Shown in pieces: positions 21,046 to 33,633 of a stretch of DNA of 64,000 bases (positions within the stretch are counted from its first letter, which is position 1; each line of letters begins with the position of its first letter). The translations under genes were made by a program, and so were the position numbers. The stretch comes from Diaporthe sp. PMI_573. Taxonomy: Eukaryota > Ascomycota > Sordariomycetes > Diaporthales > Diaporthaceae. The stretch lies in contig JAJTUP010000032.1 in the NCBI GenBank assembly GCA_021399435.1, positions 1-64,000 on the forward strand. Reading direction: 5' to 3'. The notes under the pieces are model-generated. The model saw nothing but the letters and a program-made list of their open reading frames with translations, did not search any database and was not told where the DNA came from.

Positions 21046-24000
21046 TGATCTCGGTGGCTAGCATGGCCGGGTGGTGTTTGTTCGCGCTTGAAGCAGCATG
21101 TAGACGGCAAGGTTATAGATCTCGATGTCATCTAGATATACCCAGTCTGGCATTCCAGGAGCCATGTTTGGAAACAAAGATCGTCTGTGCCCTACAGTTC
21201 CAAGTTGTCCGCGTCTTCCTTCAATTACCGACCTCTTGACGGCAACCGGGGGTTAAAACCCACTACCTAAACTTGTTGATCAATAGATTAATAGAGATGA
21301 ATCTACCAACATACTTGAAGCACGACTAAATAAAATCCAGGGCCTCGTGCAACATCGAATCCACCCCATCATCAAACCCCCAGCCGTGAACCCCTGCCGC
21401 GCTGCCGCCCGGCTCCTACCTGCGATGCACGCCAAGCACAGGGGGAGACGCAAGCACGCAGGCCCAGGTAACATCAACTCGTGTGACAAGGGCAAGGCCA
21501 GCCTGCTTCCGAGCGCAAGTGTACAAAAGGACTGTCTGTCCCACGCGCGGGCCAGCGCTTGTGGTGCGTGTTCAAGTTGTGGGCAGATTCCGGTGGTTAC
21601 ACTGGCACACACCGTCCGTCCTGATAAGCCCGGCCGGCGTCCTTCGTGCGGTATAGTGTCGCATGGGCACCTTCCGACGCAAGGGGGGTAATAACAGAGC
21701 TGCCCCAAGGTAATGAGCACTGTGGTGTTCGGTCCCCGAGGCGGCCTGGACGCACGCGAGGAGTCGGACGATACGAAGAAGGATACGGAAAAAAGAAAGC
21801 ACGCGACGGTCCTCTTGGATTCCGCATACTTTTCTTAGGCGCGATGCTAGCAGAGGCCCCCGCTTTACCACCGCGGCGCAAATCAAAATCAGCCTGGTCT
21901 GAGGGTAGTAAGGTAGTACAAAAGCCCGAAAATATGACCGCCTGGTCTCGGTATACGACGCTGTGAATATGGATTTAGTTCTCCAAAGATACGGGCATTT
22001 GACAGCGGGCTAGACCTTGAACGACCTTCGCACTACTTTGTAGAACGTGGCGATGGCAGTGTAGGCAGGCAGCCACACGACGACGACTACGGTATATCAC
22101 GCATTCTCCAGCCACATAGGCCAATGTTTGAAGCCCGCAGGCGCGGCTGTACCCGGTCAGGGCCACCTTGGCTAACAAAGACTTTGCAGTCTGCCGAGTC
22201 AAAGCTTCGCTTTTGTTAGGATTGCCGTAGTTTTCAACCGGCACGTACACAGCATGCGCAGCAAGCTCACGTTAGTCCACGATCCAAGCCCCGATTAGCA
22301 AGATACTGCCGGCCAAGTGGAGATGGGAGTGACGGCTGGTGGTGCAGGTTGGCTGGTGCAGAAGGAAGCGGGCCCAGGAAACCCCGGTCAGTTGAGCCGC
22401 TGGTGGGAGGAGGGCAAGCTTGAGAAGGATCAAGCCGCATGCTCGTTGGCGGTCGAGGGATGGGCGCCGCGCCGAGATATAGAGCCAACTGCGACGGCAG
22501 AAGCAACGGGGGCCGATGGCGATGGCGCTGCTGACCGCTAGGCGCCTGCAGGTGGATGAAAAAGGGCCGGGTGGTCCTTCCCGAGGCCCTCCTAGCCAAA
22601 GTCAGATGGCACAGAATGGGGGTCACATTGATAAGGCAGATCTCTGAGGCTGCATTTGCAGGTATCGCATCGCAGTGGGACACCACAAGAGGAAGGTCTC
22701 TCATGCGACCGTGTGGGGGATGCACAATTGGCAGCTCAGGCCTCTGATCCAGGCCTGTGGGTGCTGCAGGTAGAGCGTATTCGCCATCGCCCTTGAAACA
22801 ATTCACATGCCCCAAGGGCTGCGCACAATACCGTTCGGCCTGGTGGTGGTCAATGTATCACCAATATGGAGAGTGCAGCACCGTCCGAATGGGCTGGGTG
22901 AGGAGATCGCGTTTTCCCGGGTTGTGGCCTGGTCTAGACCTTGCGGTCCCCGCCGGTGCAAGCAGAGACCTTGTTGGAGATGATGTGCAGTGACGGCTGG
23001 GGCGGCTTATTGTTGGGATACACAATAGAGACACATCAGTCCTGGACCATGCCCCTCCGCCAGGCGTGATTGATGAGTGATGTGTGCCCAAGTCGTGACC
23101 TAAATCCGAGCCACAGCGGGCCATGCGTCGCAAGACAGCGGGCCATCGGATTGGAATGGTGCTTGCTCCTTTGAGACAGTCGCCGAGGTGTGTGAGATAC
23201 CACAGTAGGCGTGCAGCTTGGCGGCGGTTCAGAGACCTCGGAGCAGGCCTGATCGGGGCCAATGGAAATAAGGTGGCTTGCCTGTGTGAACGCGTCAATG
23301 CTCGATAAGAAAAGAGCATGTGAAAATTGGGCGGAGCTGAATGCCTATAGAAGTGACCTCGGCGAGCCTGAGATCGTACGAGAGTCTGGCGAGGACGAAA
23401 CAGAAGTGAATATTTGCACTTTCGTATCTGACTGGTCCGGGGGAGGCACTGGGGAAACTGTCGTGAGCTGAACGCGAGTTGGCAATTGAACCGGGCCAAG
23501 TCGTGTCGAGTCCATCACGAGGCGTTATGACGTGCTGGGATTGTCCCTGGTCTGGTGGCAACTTGGGCATAGCCGACCCATCCAGCCGGGAAAGTAGACC
23601 GCACAGCGCACAGGGCATCGCAACGCAACGCAGCCAAAGATTGATTGATTTATATGACGAGGCAGTTTGGCAGACTGATCTCCTGGTCGACCATCAGGAC
23701 CATTGGGAGGCCGGGCCAAGCTAGGCTGTGGCGGACTGGTCGGAAGAGAGGCTAGTCTGACAGGCGGTCAGTCAGTCACCCGAACCACGACGTGCCTGGG
23801 CATTTGTGGTGATGTTTGCTGGTGGTGGTGTGTGGCTGGGAGGGGGCGGTTGGTTGGACGTGTGCCTGGTTGGTCGGTCGGTCGGTCTGGTCTGGCCTGT
23901 CTTGTCTCGGTGTCACTATCGCCAATGCAGGCTCGATCCTGCCCGATGGCCGGCGTATTGCTTATCATCACACAGCATCAGTTGTGTGTCTGCGCTTGAG

Positions 24001-26510
24001 TGGCGATACACGCACCCTCGATGGTGCCTGATGGAGCAGGAGCAGAACATTGTCCTGTCGACGGCGACGCGGGTTGAATGCTTATCCAAGTGCAGGTGCA
24101 GGTGCAGGCGCAGGCGCAGGCGCAGGCGCGAGGGCAGGTACAGTACACACGCGTGGGCTTAAAGTACAATCGTGTCTATCGTCATAGAGTGTGGTACGTA
24201 CTCGGCACATCGCCCGCCTACACGAGGGAGGGAAGGCGCATGCTGCAGGTTGGAGAATTAAGTTTTGCTGGGTGGGGCCTGCCTACCGCATCGAGGGAGC
24301 GCGCTGCAATGGCCCACCGCGGCTGTTGGAAGTTACCGAGCACTTGGTAAGGCAATTAACCTGGGAAGGTTCAAATGAGTCAGCGCCAGGCCCTCTGCCC
24401 ACCCAGTCAGTCGTCGGTCATTATTACTGCGGTATGCCCAGGACTCGGCAGCGCTGCCTGTCAACTCAGCTTGTACTGCGAGCTTGGGACTTATTAATAA
24501 TACTCGCTTGCTTCGATTTCGATTCAATTGTCTACGCGCAGAATGTAGGTATCGAGATGTCTACTACTTATCTGCACCTGCCCGACATCCGGGCGTCTTC
24601 CCCACAAGTTCAGGCAAGCCTGGTGGATCCGAGGAGATAACAGCATCAGACGACTACACGTACGCCTCTCGATAATGATGCGGTCACACGTACAGACGTG
24701 GTTTATCGGCAGACCTGCCAAGCAAATCCTTCAATACCCAGGCCTGTCCAACTGTCTGCATGTCATATTGTGGCTTTTCATCCGAGATCTGGTGTCCAAG
24801 TACCATCCGGGCTAGGGGCGCTGGCAATCGGCGAGCAGCCTAATATATTTCTTGCACATTCACAAATGCACGCATGAGTATGGCTCGGTCCCCAACGACC
24901 TCAAGTGCTGTCTGTCTGTGACGGTGAAACATTGGGCGACCTGGGCAGTGAGTGACCCTGGCCAACAATTTGCCATGTACTGTGTACAGGTAGAGAGGCT
25001 CTGTACCTACTTGCATGCTTGCCATGTACATGCACAATAGGCGAGAATTGGCAGGCGGAACTCACCGTGTTGGGGTGACCAGTGGTGGACAATCTGCAGT
25101 CATTTCAGCAATGATTGGCAGCGTTGGCAGTGCGTAGTCCATCCAATCCCACCCTGAGCCTGAGGTGAGATGCACCCAGGGTAGCAGGGCAGTCAGAGTG
25201 TAAGACTGTAAGACTGTCAGAGACAAGAGGTCAGAGATGAGAGACAAAAAGAAGAAAACCCCACGCAGCTGATGACACCCCACCTAGCCCTACCACCTGC
25301 TGCATTTTATTACTGTGTGTGTCCTGATTATGCCCAAGGTTTATCGCGCGGGCCCATCACGGACGGTGCTGTGCACAGTGATTGTAAGAGTGGCAGTGGC
25401 AGTGGGAGTGGGTAGGAGACAAGAAAAGATCAAGACCTCCACATTCAGTCACCACACGCGCACGGAGCAGACACCCACAATCACTCACACCTGGGGAGAC
25501 CTTGTCAGTAGGTCGTCCGCACCACAGCCTGCATGTGTCCCAACGTTGGATGAACTCGCAGGTGTGTGGTATTATTAGTCTGCCTCTCCCGGGCTACCAC
25601 CAGTGCTTCCACCACCCCCCCATGTCGCCATTGCCCCGGACCAGGACCAGGCCCTGAAGTTGACCTTGCCCTGGCCCTGCCCTGCCCTGGACCCCTTTTG
25701 ACCTGACCAGGCTGGGGCTGCACCCGTTCCTTTCCCTAGATCCGTGCTCTACTTCCTATCTACTCCTTCTGCCCTGCCCTGCCCCTTCCGCCCTCCTCAA
25801 CACTTCACTCTCACCTCTCACCTCTCACATTTCCCTGATAAGGACGTCTCAGGACACAATAATTACCTGTCAGCGGGGCCCTCGAGTCTCTGTCGTCTCC
25901 TCAAGGGTTTCTCACGCTGATCTGCAAGGACTCGAAGATTGGGTTTTCCGGGGGCTTGGACTCGTCCGAACAACCGAACAAACATCGAACTCACTGTCGA
26001 CTCGCTGAGTGACTCCGCCTTACTCATCCCTGGACCCGCAGCATGCGATCCGACGTACCGGTTTCTACATGTTGTCACTCTTGTAGATCGCACTCAATGT
26101 TTCCAGACCTTTCACGAAAAAGGAGAAGAATATCGCAACTGCACCAGTTTTCCTGCAGTCGTCATACCCATAGTTCCGGCCCTCGCCCGTCATCCCGGTA
26201 CAGACCGAACAGAGCAGGTCCCACGTCATAGCACCACAGTTCCCATAACATTCAGCCGACCCCCGAGTCCTGGTCAATGACCTTGTCCAAATCACCCTGA
26301 CAAAGGCCCTTGTTGCAGAGCTGCACTCGACAACGACAACGGCATTTTTCCATCTCATGTCAATATTCGAAGCACCCATTTTGGCTCAATATCACACCAG
26401 GAACTGGTCCACGGCCGAAGCGAATCCCGCTCCCCCGCTCGTCCCTCTGCGGAGGTTGACGGGCGTGGCAAGCCACACCATCTCGCCCTCGGTACGAGTG
26501 CCACCGCAAG
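21046..26510. other. Long gene-free stretch (about 5.5 kb)
   Basis: Only short overlapping frames on all strands with no recognisable domain. Holds a short GCAGGY hexamer repeat (24092-24127) and pyrimidine-rich tracts at about 25.6-25.85 kb that probably belong to the promoter/5' leader of the membrane-protein gene at 26511. Conserved non-coding RNA cannot be excluded. Confidence 0.45.
24092..24127 (+). repeat. GCAGGT/GCAGGC hexamer microsatellite
   Basis: Six tandem hexamers, two gcaggt followed by four gcaggc, in non-coding sequence. Confidence 0.85.
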
Positions 26511-28191
26511 ATGTCGCTTTACTCGGATCCTCCTGAGCTCCTTGCCTGGCACGATGTGAAGCCAACGGTGCTGGTGTGCTGGTGGGCCACCCTCTTCGCC
26601 ACGGTCATCATCCTGCTGCGCGTCGCCGGCCGCTTCATCCGCTCCGAAATGCTATTTGCCGAGGACAAGATGGCCTTCTACGCCCTGCTTCCCATGTACG
26701 CCCGCATGGGCTGCGTGCACGTCATTCTTATCTACGGCACCAACAATAACGACTTTTCCAACATCACCCTAACCCCTGACGAGATCCGGCGGAGGAGAAT
26801 CGGGAGTGGCTTGGTCCTCGCGAGCCGCATCTTTTACAGCGCGACGTAAGTTCCACTAGCCGTGCCACAGGACCGTTGAGCAGACGGCCACGCGGCGGGC
26901 AGTACTAGTGCTAACACGTTCTCGTCTGTGCAGACTCTGGGTTCTGAAGAATACCATTCTAGAATTTTTTAAGCGTCTTACTGGTCTCACCTGGTCCCGC
27001 TCCTATACGTATGGCGTCCGCGCCATCCGTTGCATGCTCGGGCTCACTTTTATCGCCATCGTCATTAGCGACTTGGCCGAATGCCGACCCTTCAACCACT
27101 ACTGGCAGGTATTGCCTGACCCCGGGGGCCACTGCCGCCAGGGATATGTAAACCTGCTCACCACCGGGGTGTGCAACATTCTCACGGATTTGCTGCTGGT
27201 ACTGTTTCCCGTGCCGATCATCATCAACAGCTCCATGAGCGTGAAGCGCAAGGCCCAGCTTGTTCTGCTCTTCAGTCTTAGCTTGAGTGTCGTTGCGGTA
27301 ACCTTCTTCCGGGTCACACACGTCATCGGAGCCCACGGCAGCCAACAGATGCGCTCACTCCTGGCGTCCGCAGAGCTACTGGTCGCGACTGGGGTGGCCA
27401 ATGCACTGGTCCTGGGGTCGTTTGTGAGGGACAGGGGCGTCAAGAAGCGCAAGTTCAGATACGACTCTGTGGCTGGCGAGTCCTACCACGGCACGGACAG
27501 CGCAAACAGGTCCAGGAGACCGGCGATTGCGGGCCAAGCCTGGGGTAGCGATGTTGACCTCATCAGAGATGTTGGTTTTGGTGTCCGGAACGAGCTGAGA
27601 GGCCTGGAAGCCGACCCGGAGGCAGGAAGGCCGACGCCCGCAGGACCTGTGGCTCCGCACAAGGACTTCAACTTGCAGAACTGGAACTTTCCCGAAAGAT
27701 CCACGGAAGCAAGGCGAGGTAGCCAATTGCTGCCATCGGACCAGTTATCCGATGCCCCGAGCAGTAGCGGGCCGAGGCGTGTCTCATTCTTCGACGTCGG
27801 CGGATTGCTTGACGACGACAGCCCGTCTAGCCCCAGCACGGCTCGGAGGCAGAGCACAATCTCTAGCCGAGATCCTCTATCACCGTATAAACCAAACCCC
27901 CCACCGGCTATCGTATTGCCTGCGAGCGCGAGTGGGTTTCGGAGAGGCTCGCAAGCCCTGCTGCAAGATATTGGGGGCCTCCTACCTTTCAAGTCTAGCA
28001 AAGGTCAGGATGCAGAGTCCAGGGGTAAGGAAAGAGAAGGATCTATTTCTTCCGGGACTGAGCTCCAAGAATTGTCACCGGCAGTCTCTCCCCGCACAAC
28101 GATGCGCCCAATTGACCCGCCGCCATATGAAAACGAAAGCAGGCCCGGCGACCCGGATCATCTGAACGATGTCGGTGGGCTTCTGAAATAA
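26511..28191 (+). CDS. Rhodopsin-domain integral membrane protein with long cytoplasmic tail
   Basis: Two exons (26511-26845 and 26934-28191; GTAAGT..CAG intron) give 530 residues. The first about 310 residues hold seven hydrophobic segments of the fungal rhodopsin-domain family. The first is PTVLVCWWATLFATVIILLR with RVAGRFIR after it, and later ones include CMLGLTFIAIVISDLAECRP and LVLLFSLSLSVVAVTFFRVT. Members are related to PTH11-type receptors, but no CFEM domain is present. The tail of about 220 residues is Ser/Pro-rich and carries three copies of D[VI]GGLL, at residues 399, 457 and 524, the last ending the protein as DVGGLLK. Likely located in the plasma or endomembrane; ligand and signalling partner unknown. 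The preceding 0.7 kb is pyrimidine-rich. Confidence 0.85.
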
Positions 28192-30374
28192 TACCGGGAG
28201 GTAGCACCGATTCTGTCCACCGGACCCGACGGAGAACACACCCGCCAGCCACACACCCCTCATCAAATGTGGGGAGGTGAAATCGACCTCACGCATCACG
28301 CACACCGAGAGTCAGGAGACGATACCAATTTTGTTATAACAGGTCGCATTGCATCACATGGCATCTACAAGACCGGAATTTTAGAGGATATATTCATGAG
28401 CCGGCTGCAATTCTCACACAGATCGGCAGTATTCCCGCAACGGAACCCCAAACAGGGCGAGGCCATCGACCCAGCGCACGAGGCGGTCCAGGTGTGGTCA
28501 CGACAGAATCGAATCACGGAATCGCAATGTCGAGTGTGATGCAGACACAGGCAGATATTGTAACTTTTCCTTCATTGTTTGATGTTTTTTATACCCAGGC
28601 CACACAACCAGTGTGCGCCATGCATTGGCTATATGGCTGGGAAGTTGGATACCCGGGTAGGTTTCCATCAGGAGGGAGGGGGTGGGTGGGTGTATGCTGA
28701 TTTTCCTGCCTGGAGCTGGGGCGTTTTTTTCTCTCATCCTGCCTCTCTGTTTATTTTGTCTGTCTGGTGATGATACAATGCGACACGATACCTATTTGTT
28801 TAGATGGCGATTGCAAAATACAACTACCGAACAGATTTATGCGACGGGGACTTGGTGCCCTTTTTGGTTTTCGTCTGCTCTATTGAGTGAGCCTTTGTCC
28901 GCGTGAGGATACCCCAGCAGCCCAGGCCCCGATTTGCGGAATCGCCATTCCAACAACGGATAAATCATGCCTTCCAAACTGAAATCCAGCTGTCGTCCTG
29001 GACCAGCTGCCTGTGTCCACAAGTTACGCCGGCTTGATCGCCCGACCACCCATCCATCCAAACAAACCATCCCGAACGTCGATCATTGTTCTCGCACAGA
29101 CTTTGCAACTCTGGCTCTGTCACCCTCCTCCCTGCCTCCCTCCGACCTTCCCCGTCCCCCTCCCCGCACCTGCCATCCCATGCACGCGACCAGGAATGAT
29201 GCCCCCCGCCTCCTCCCAGGGTTGATGATTGGTTTCACTCACCCCCCCCTCGGGCAGGCGTCTATTCGCCCGCCCGCACTCCTTCTCATCCGTCTCCGGG
29301 CCGAGGGTTTTTCGGGTTACCGTTGCCTTGGTTGGGGTTGCTTCGTGTGTGCGAGGTTGTCGATCTTTGTTGGTGACATGCGATGGTGTTCATGGTCCCT
29401 TTGTACAAGGTTATCCTGGCCCTCTGCCCTCACCACATGGATTAGAATTTATTAATGTAGCTAGCTAGCTAATGTGGCTTGTGACAGGATGATTAGATAT
29501 GTCCTTGTGGAGAGCACTATTAGACCCAGGAGGGAGGGCATGAATATTTCACCAACAGCCGCTTGAGAATTTTGAAATGTTTGGGTGTCGAAATGCCTTT
29601 GAGCCCACGCTTTAGATTGCGGGGCCATTGTGTTGCTCTTCATTGCGGGTTTGAGCAGCGTTAATATCACCTCCCAGGCAGGTTGTGTATGGATTTCATT
29701 TGTGTTTTGCATATACAGTACGCAGCAGGATCCGCTAGGATACTCTCAATTGGGATAGGGGCGCGTGTTGGCAGCTACCCCTGTTTGAGGCTTGAAATAG
29801 TAAAGTTTGACGGAGGATGGCAATGCCAATATGCGTGTAGAGCATTGTGAACATGATACACCATACTCGTAGCGCAACCCCCCTACCCTCGCAGCTTGAG
29901 AAGACACCCAAATATTCCACCATGGCCTCTCTTGAAGCAGCCAGCGTCGCGGGAGACCTACCAGATCGGTGTAGTTCCAGTTCTCTTCCCCGGAGCTATC
30001 AGGCAGAGACTGGATGCTTGGACGCACTCGTGCCGTGTCTTTCACCAAGAGAGCTGTCAACACCTGGTGGTATCATCAATTGTATCAATATGGTCTATGT
30101 GTGACCGTCTCGGTCTCGACGCTACCTACCTGCCACAGCAAAGAAAGGTGCGTGCAATAAATCACAAGACTGAGAACTCCCTCAACGCCTTTTTGAGATG
30201 CCCTTTCCTTTCCGCGTCGAGAAGAAAACGCCCCTTAGCCCCCGTAGGCCATGCGCGCGGTTCTGGCCCATCGTCCCCTCCACAAGTGAACACGGCTGCT
30301 GCTTGTTTTCTCCCACGCGTGTGTTCCGTCCAATCAGCCCTCCCGCGATGGGTGAGCGCCGCCCTTTGCCTTGC
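28192..30374. other. Gene-free stretch
   Basis: No supported gene or RNA in 2.2 kb between the 3' ends of a plus-strand and a minus-strand gene. Tracts rich in C and T occur at 29.1-29.3 kb. Confidence 0.45.
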
Positions 30375-31313
30375 TCAGACGCAAAGTCGGTAACTGGCGT
30401 ACCGGCCAGCCGTCTCACTCGACCGGATGATCTTGACGACCTGGCCCCTCCTCAGCCCGAAGTACCGCGCGATGGGGTCCTTGAGCAGGATACGCGGCAG
30501 CTGGGTCTCCTTCAGGCGGTACCTCTTGAGCAGGGCGGCCTTCTCCTCCTTGCTGAGGACGACGTGGGTGGGCACGAGGTCGTGGTGGGTGATGTTGACC
30601 AGCAGGTCCTCGAGCAGGAAGCACTCGACCTGGGTGTAGGCGGAGGTGGCGCCGACGGCCCTGCGCGCCGAGGGGGACAGGGCGCCGATGGTAACCATAA
30701 TACCGGCGCGGAAGTTCCCCGCGGACACGGTCTGGACGAACTTCTTGATGTCCTTGATGCCCATGTTGTTCTCGGCCATGAACTCGACGTAGATCTCGCC
30801 GCACTCGGCCTCGGGGTTCCGGTTCGATGCCGTGGCCGGTGGTGTGGATTTCCTAATCATCTCCTCGCTGGGGCGGGCGGAGAACTGGAGACGCGAGCGG
30901 CTGCAGGGTTGCGCGGGGGGCCTGGTTAGCATTCTCTCTTGTCGCCTCTGGGGGCACTCGACGGGCAGGGGCGGCTGGCTCACTTCACGCTGCCATCGTG
31001 GTTGGTGTACTCGTCTTTGAACTTTTCGAGGGAGGGGTTGACTTCTTCATCGGTGAGCTCGTATCCCTACGCGCGCATCGCCCGTTAGCGTCCTATCTCG
31101 ACTTTCGCAACAATGCTTCATCCTCGGCCTCCGCCACAGGCGCATCCAACATCGATCGTGATCGCGTGATGGCGCGCAATAGGTCTGAAAGGGAGGCACT
31201 GTGTTGTCGCATACCCGGTCCTTGCACATCTGGTGCACCGTCTTCCATGCCCGCCAGAAACGGACGGCCTCCTTGAGGTTGGCCTCACGGTTGCTGCTTC
31301 CGTCCTCATCCAT
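30375..31313 (-). CDS. rpb5: RNA polymerases I, II and III shared subunit RPABC1 (Rpb5)
   Basis: Three exons (31313-31215, 31066-30984, 30900-30375) give 235 residues. The N-terminal jaw domain starts after MDEDGSSNREANLKE with VRFWRAWKTVHQMCKDR | GYELTDEEVN, continues in exon 3 with RLQFSARPSEEMIRKSTPP, and is followed by IYVEFMAENNMGIKDIKKFV. The assembly domain near the C-terminus is almost canonical: DLLVNITHHDLVPTHVVLS, EEKAALLKRYRLKETQLPRI, YFGLRRGQVVKIIR and SETAGRYASYR. The subunit sits in the lower jaw of all three nuclear polymerases. The length fits the family (yeast 215). Intron phases 0 and 2 agree. Divergently paired with bfr1. Confidence 0.95.
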
Positions 31314-31887
31314 TTTCAGGCGGCTGTGTCGTGTGTTCCGGATGAGACCAGCTGTGTGTAGATCACAAAAGGATGGAAGGGTTTAATAGGGGCGGAGGGA
31401 GGAGCAAGGCTGGCGAAAGAAGGAATGGGGGTGAGTGGAAGTGGGTGTCGTGGGTATAATGCACCCTCGCTGACCTCAGGTTTCACGGCCTGGCGAGCAG
31501 AACAAAAAAAATCCAGTCACTGCATCTGTCAATGAGCGAGCTTCTACGTAGGACACTCGGGCCAGGTCTGCGGCAGGCAGGGATCCAGACTGGGGAGCTG
31601 GTGCTCTCCACAAAAATGACCCTGTACTGTGTAGACGGGCCATCTTTGCCAATCACTACGGCAGAAAGACCCTGGCCTAGGAAAAAATGTCTCCAACTGA
31701 TTGGGGTGAATAGTGAAGCTCACAAAACTGTGTCCATTTGAACCCACTCAGCTCACCACACCACCCCCAACACTTGTCTTTCCCCGTGACTGATCGTCGT
31801 CAATCAATCGCCTGTTTCCCCTCTCGGTACAGGACCTTTCTTCTCGGGCTCTTCTCGTCTCTGGTTCTGTCTCCCGGTTGATTCATA
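31314..31887. promoter_or_regulatory. Shared upstream region of the divergent rpb5/bfr1 pair
   Basis: 574 bp separate the two start codons, so both promoters must lie here (or overlap the leaders). Pyrimidine-rich sequence with many CTT/TCT steps precedes bfr1. No clear TATA box was seen, as usual for housekeeping genes. Confidence 0.5.
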
Positions 31888-33633
31888 ATGGCTGACATAG
31901 CTGATGCACCTGCCTCGGCGGCCACCCCGTCCGTCAGGCCCACCAAGCCAGACGAGGCGCTCTATCAAGAGAACCTCGCTAAGGCTGAGAAGGAGCACGC
32001 CCAGGTCCTGGCTCTATTCGTACGTCATCTCTCAATTCCTTCAATCCCATCACCTACCTTGCCTCGTCCGGAGCATGTCCCATCGCTCGAGCCCACACTG
32101 CACATAAGGTCCGGGATGCGGGACCTGGGACCCGGAGACCCGGAACTCGTCATGCAACTAACCTCCCGCAGAAAGCCATCAAGCAGAAGATCGACCTTGC
32201 TTCGCCCAACAAGAACTCGGACAACCCCGCCTTCAAGCGCAAGAACGAGCTTCTGGACGAGAAGAAGGCAATCATTGCGAAACAGGGCAACGGCAAGAAC
32301 TCCCGTGGTGCCAAGCTGGACGAAATCAAGCGTCTTAATGAGCAGATCAAGTCCAGGGAGAAAAAGCTCACAGAAATCGAGAAGCCGCTGAAGTACATAA
32401 CCGACAGCGGAAACCAGGTAACGATTCAATCTGAAGAAGAACTGCAGAAGATTGTGAAAGACCTCGAAGCCCAAGCCGAATCTGGAAAGCTCAGGGTCGC
32501 CGACAAGCAAGACGTTCTTCAAAGAGCCGGGATGTTCAGGGGAAAGGCAAAGTTCTTGGAAAGCGTCACGACGGAGAAGAATGGCATTAAAGCACTTGAG
32601 GCCAGGATCAAGGAGATCAAGAACAGCATGAGCAGCCCAGAAGCTAAGGAGCTCAGCGAGCAATACGACAAGGTGCAGGAAGAGCTGAACGCCATCAACG
32701 CCGAGCAGGCTGAGGCGAAGAAGAACCGGTCGTCCTTGTTTGAGGAGAAGGACAAGCTGAAGGCTCAACAGGACGTGACGTGGGCCGCGATCAGGAAGAT
32801 CAAGGACGAGTTCCACACACAGCTGAGGGCTTTCAAGAAGTATGACAGCGAGCAGAAGCAGAAGGCCTGGGAGCGATCAAGGTCCGAGAGGGAGCGCAGG
32901 GACAAGGAGCGCAAGCTGGAGCGCGCCCAGAAGATGCTCGCCGAGGCCAGCGACCCGGCATACCTGGACGAGATCCGTCTCGCCAACAGCCTGCTCCAAT
33001 ACTTCGACCCCTCATTCGTCCCAGAGAAGGCACCCCTTCAGGCCAGTGCCAACCTGCAGGCCCAGGCTGACCGCAAGGTCGACGCTTCTGATATCAAGGG
33101 TGTCAAGGTTCTGAGCAAGAAGGACCGCGATGAGGACCTCTTCCCCGCCCAGAAGAAGGGCAAGAAGGGCAAGAAGCACAATGCCCCCACCAAGTCTATC
33201 TTCAACTGCCCGCCCTCTGTCGTTGAGGACTGCACCACCATGGGCATCGACCCGCCTATGAGTGCCGATGAAGTTCCAGGCGTTATTGAGAAGGTCAAGG
33301 CCAAGCTCGACCACTGGAAGGCCGACCAGAAGGAACAGACCCAGAAGGTAGGACCCACACAGCTTTGCCTGAATGAAGCTGGAAAATGTGCTATCTTACT
33401 GACATTTAATTCTCTAGAACATTGACAAGGCCAAGAAGGAGATCGAGAAGATCGAGGCGGAGGAAGCCAAGGAAAAGGGCGGTAAGAAGTCCTCTTCCGG
33501 CGAGGCCACGCCCAACGGAAACGATGCCCCCTCCGACGAAGAGAAGCCCAACGATAAGGTCGAGGATGTCACCAAGGAGGTTGAGAAAGCTTCCATCGAG
33601 GACACGAAGGAGGAGGCCGTTGCCGCTGCATAA
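31888..33633 (+). CDS. bfr1: Bfr1-like nuclear segregation / mRNP-associated coiled-coil protein
   Basis: Three exons (31888-32019, 32172-33347, 33418-33633) give 507 residues. Almost the whole chain is charged coiled coil: KAIKQKIDLASPNKNSDNPA, then GAKLDEIKRLNEQIKSREKK, then EALNAIN-type heptads, and HTQLRAFKKYDSEQKQKAWE. A Lys-rich patch (KKGKKGKKHN) precedes a conserved block that reads IFNCPPSVVEDCTTMGIDPP. The order and motifs fit yeast Bfr1, a polysome- and ER-associated RNA-binding protein named for brefeldin resistance and chromosome segregation phenotypes. The tail is acidic and Lys-rich. Donors GTACGT and GTAGGA and acceptors CAG and TAG keep phase 0. Confidence 0.88.

Noticed and set aside
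22267..23618. Frames of 107-213 codons in the 21-26 kb gap
   Set aside because: No conserved motif, overlapping frames on both strands and no sensible introns.
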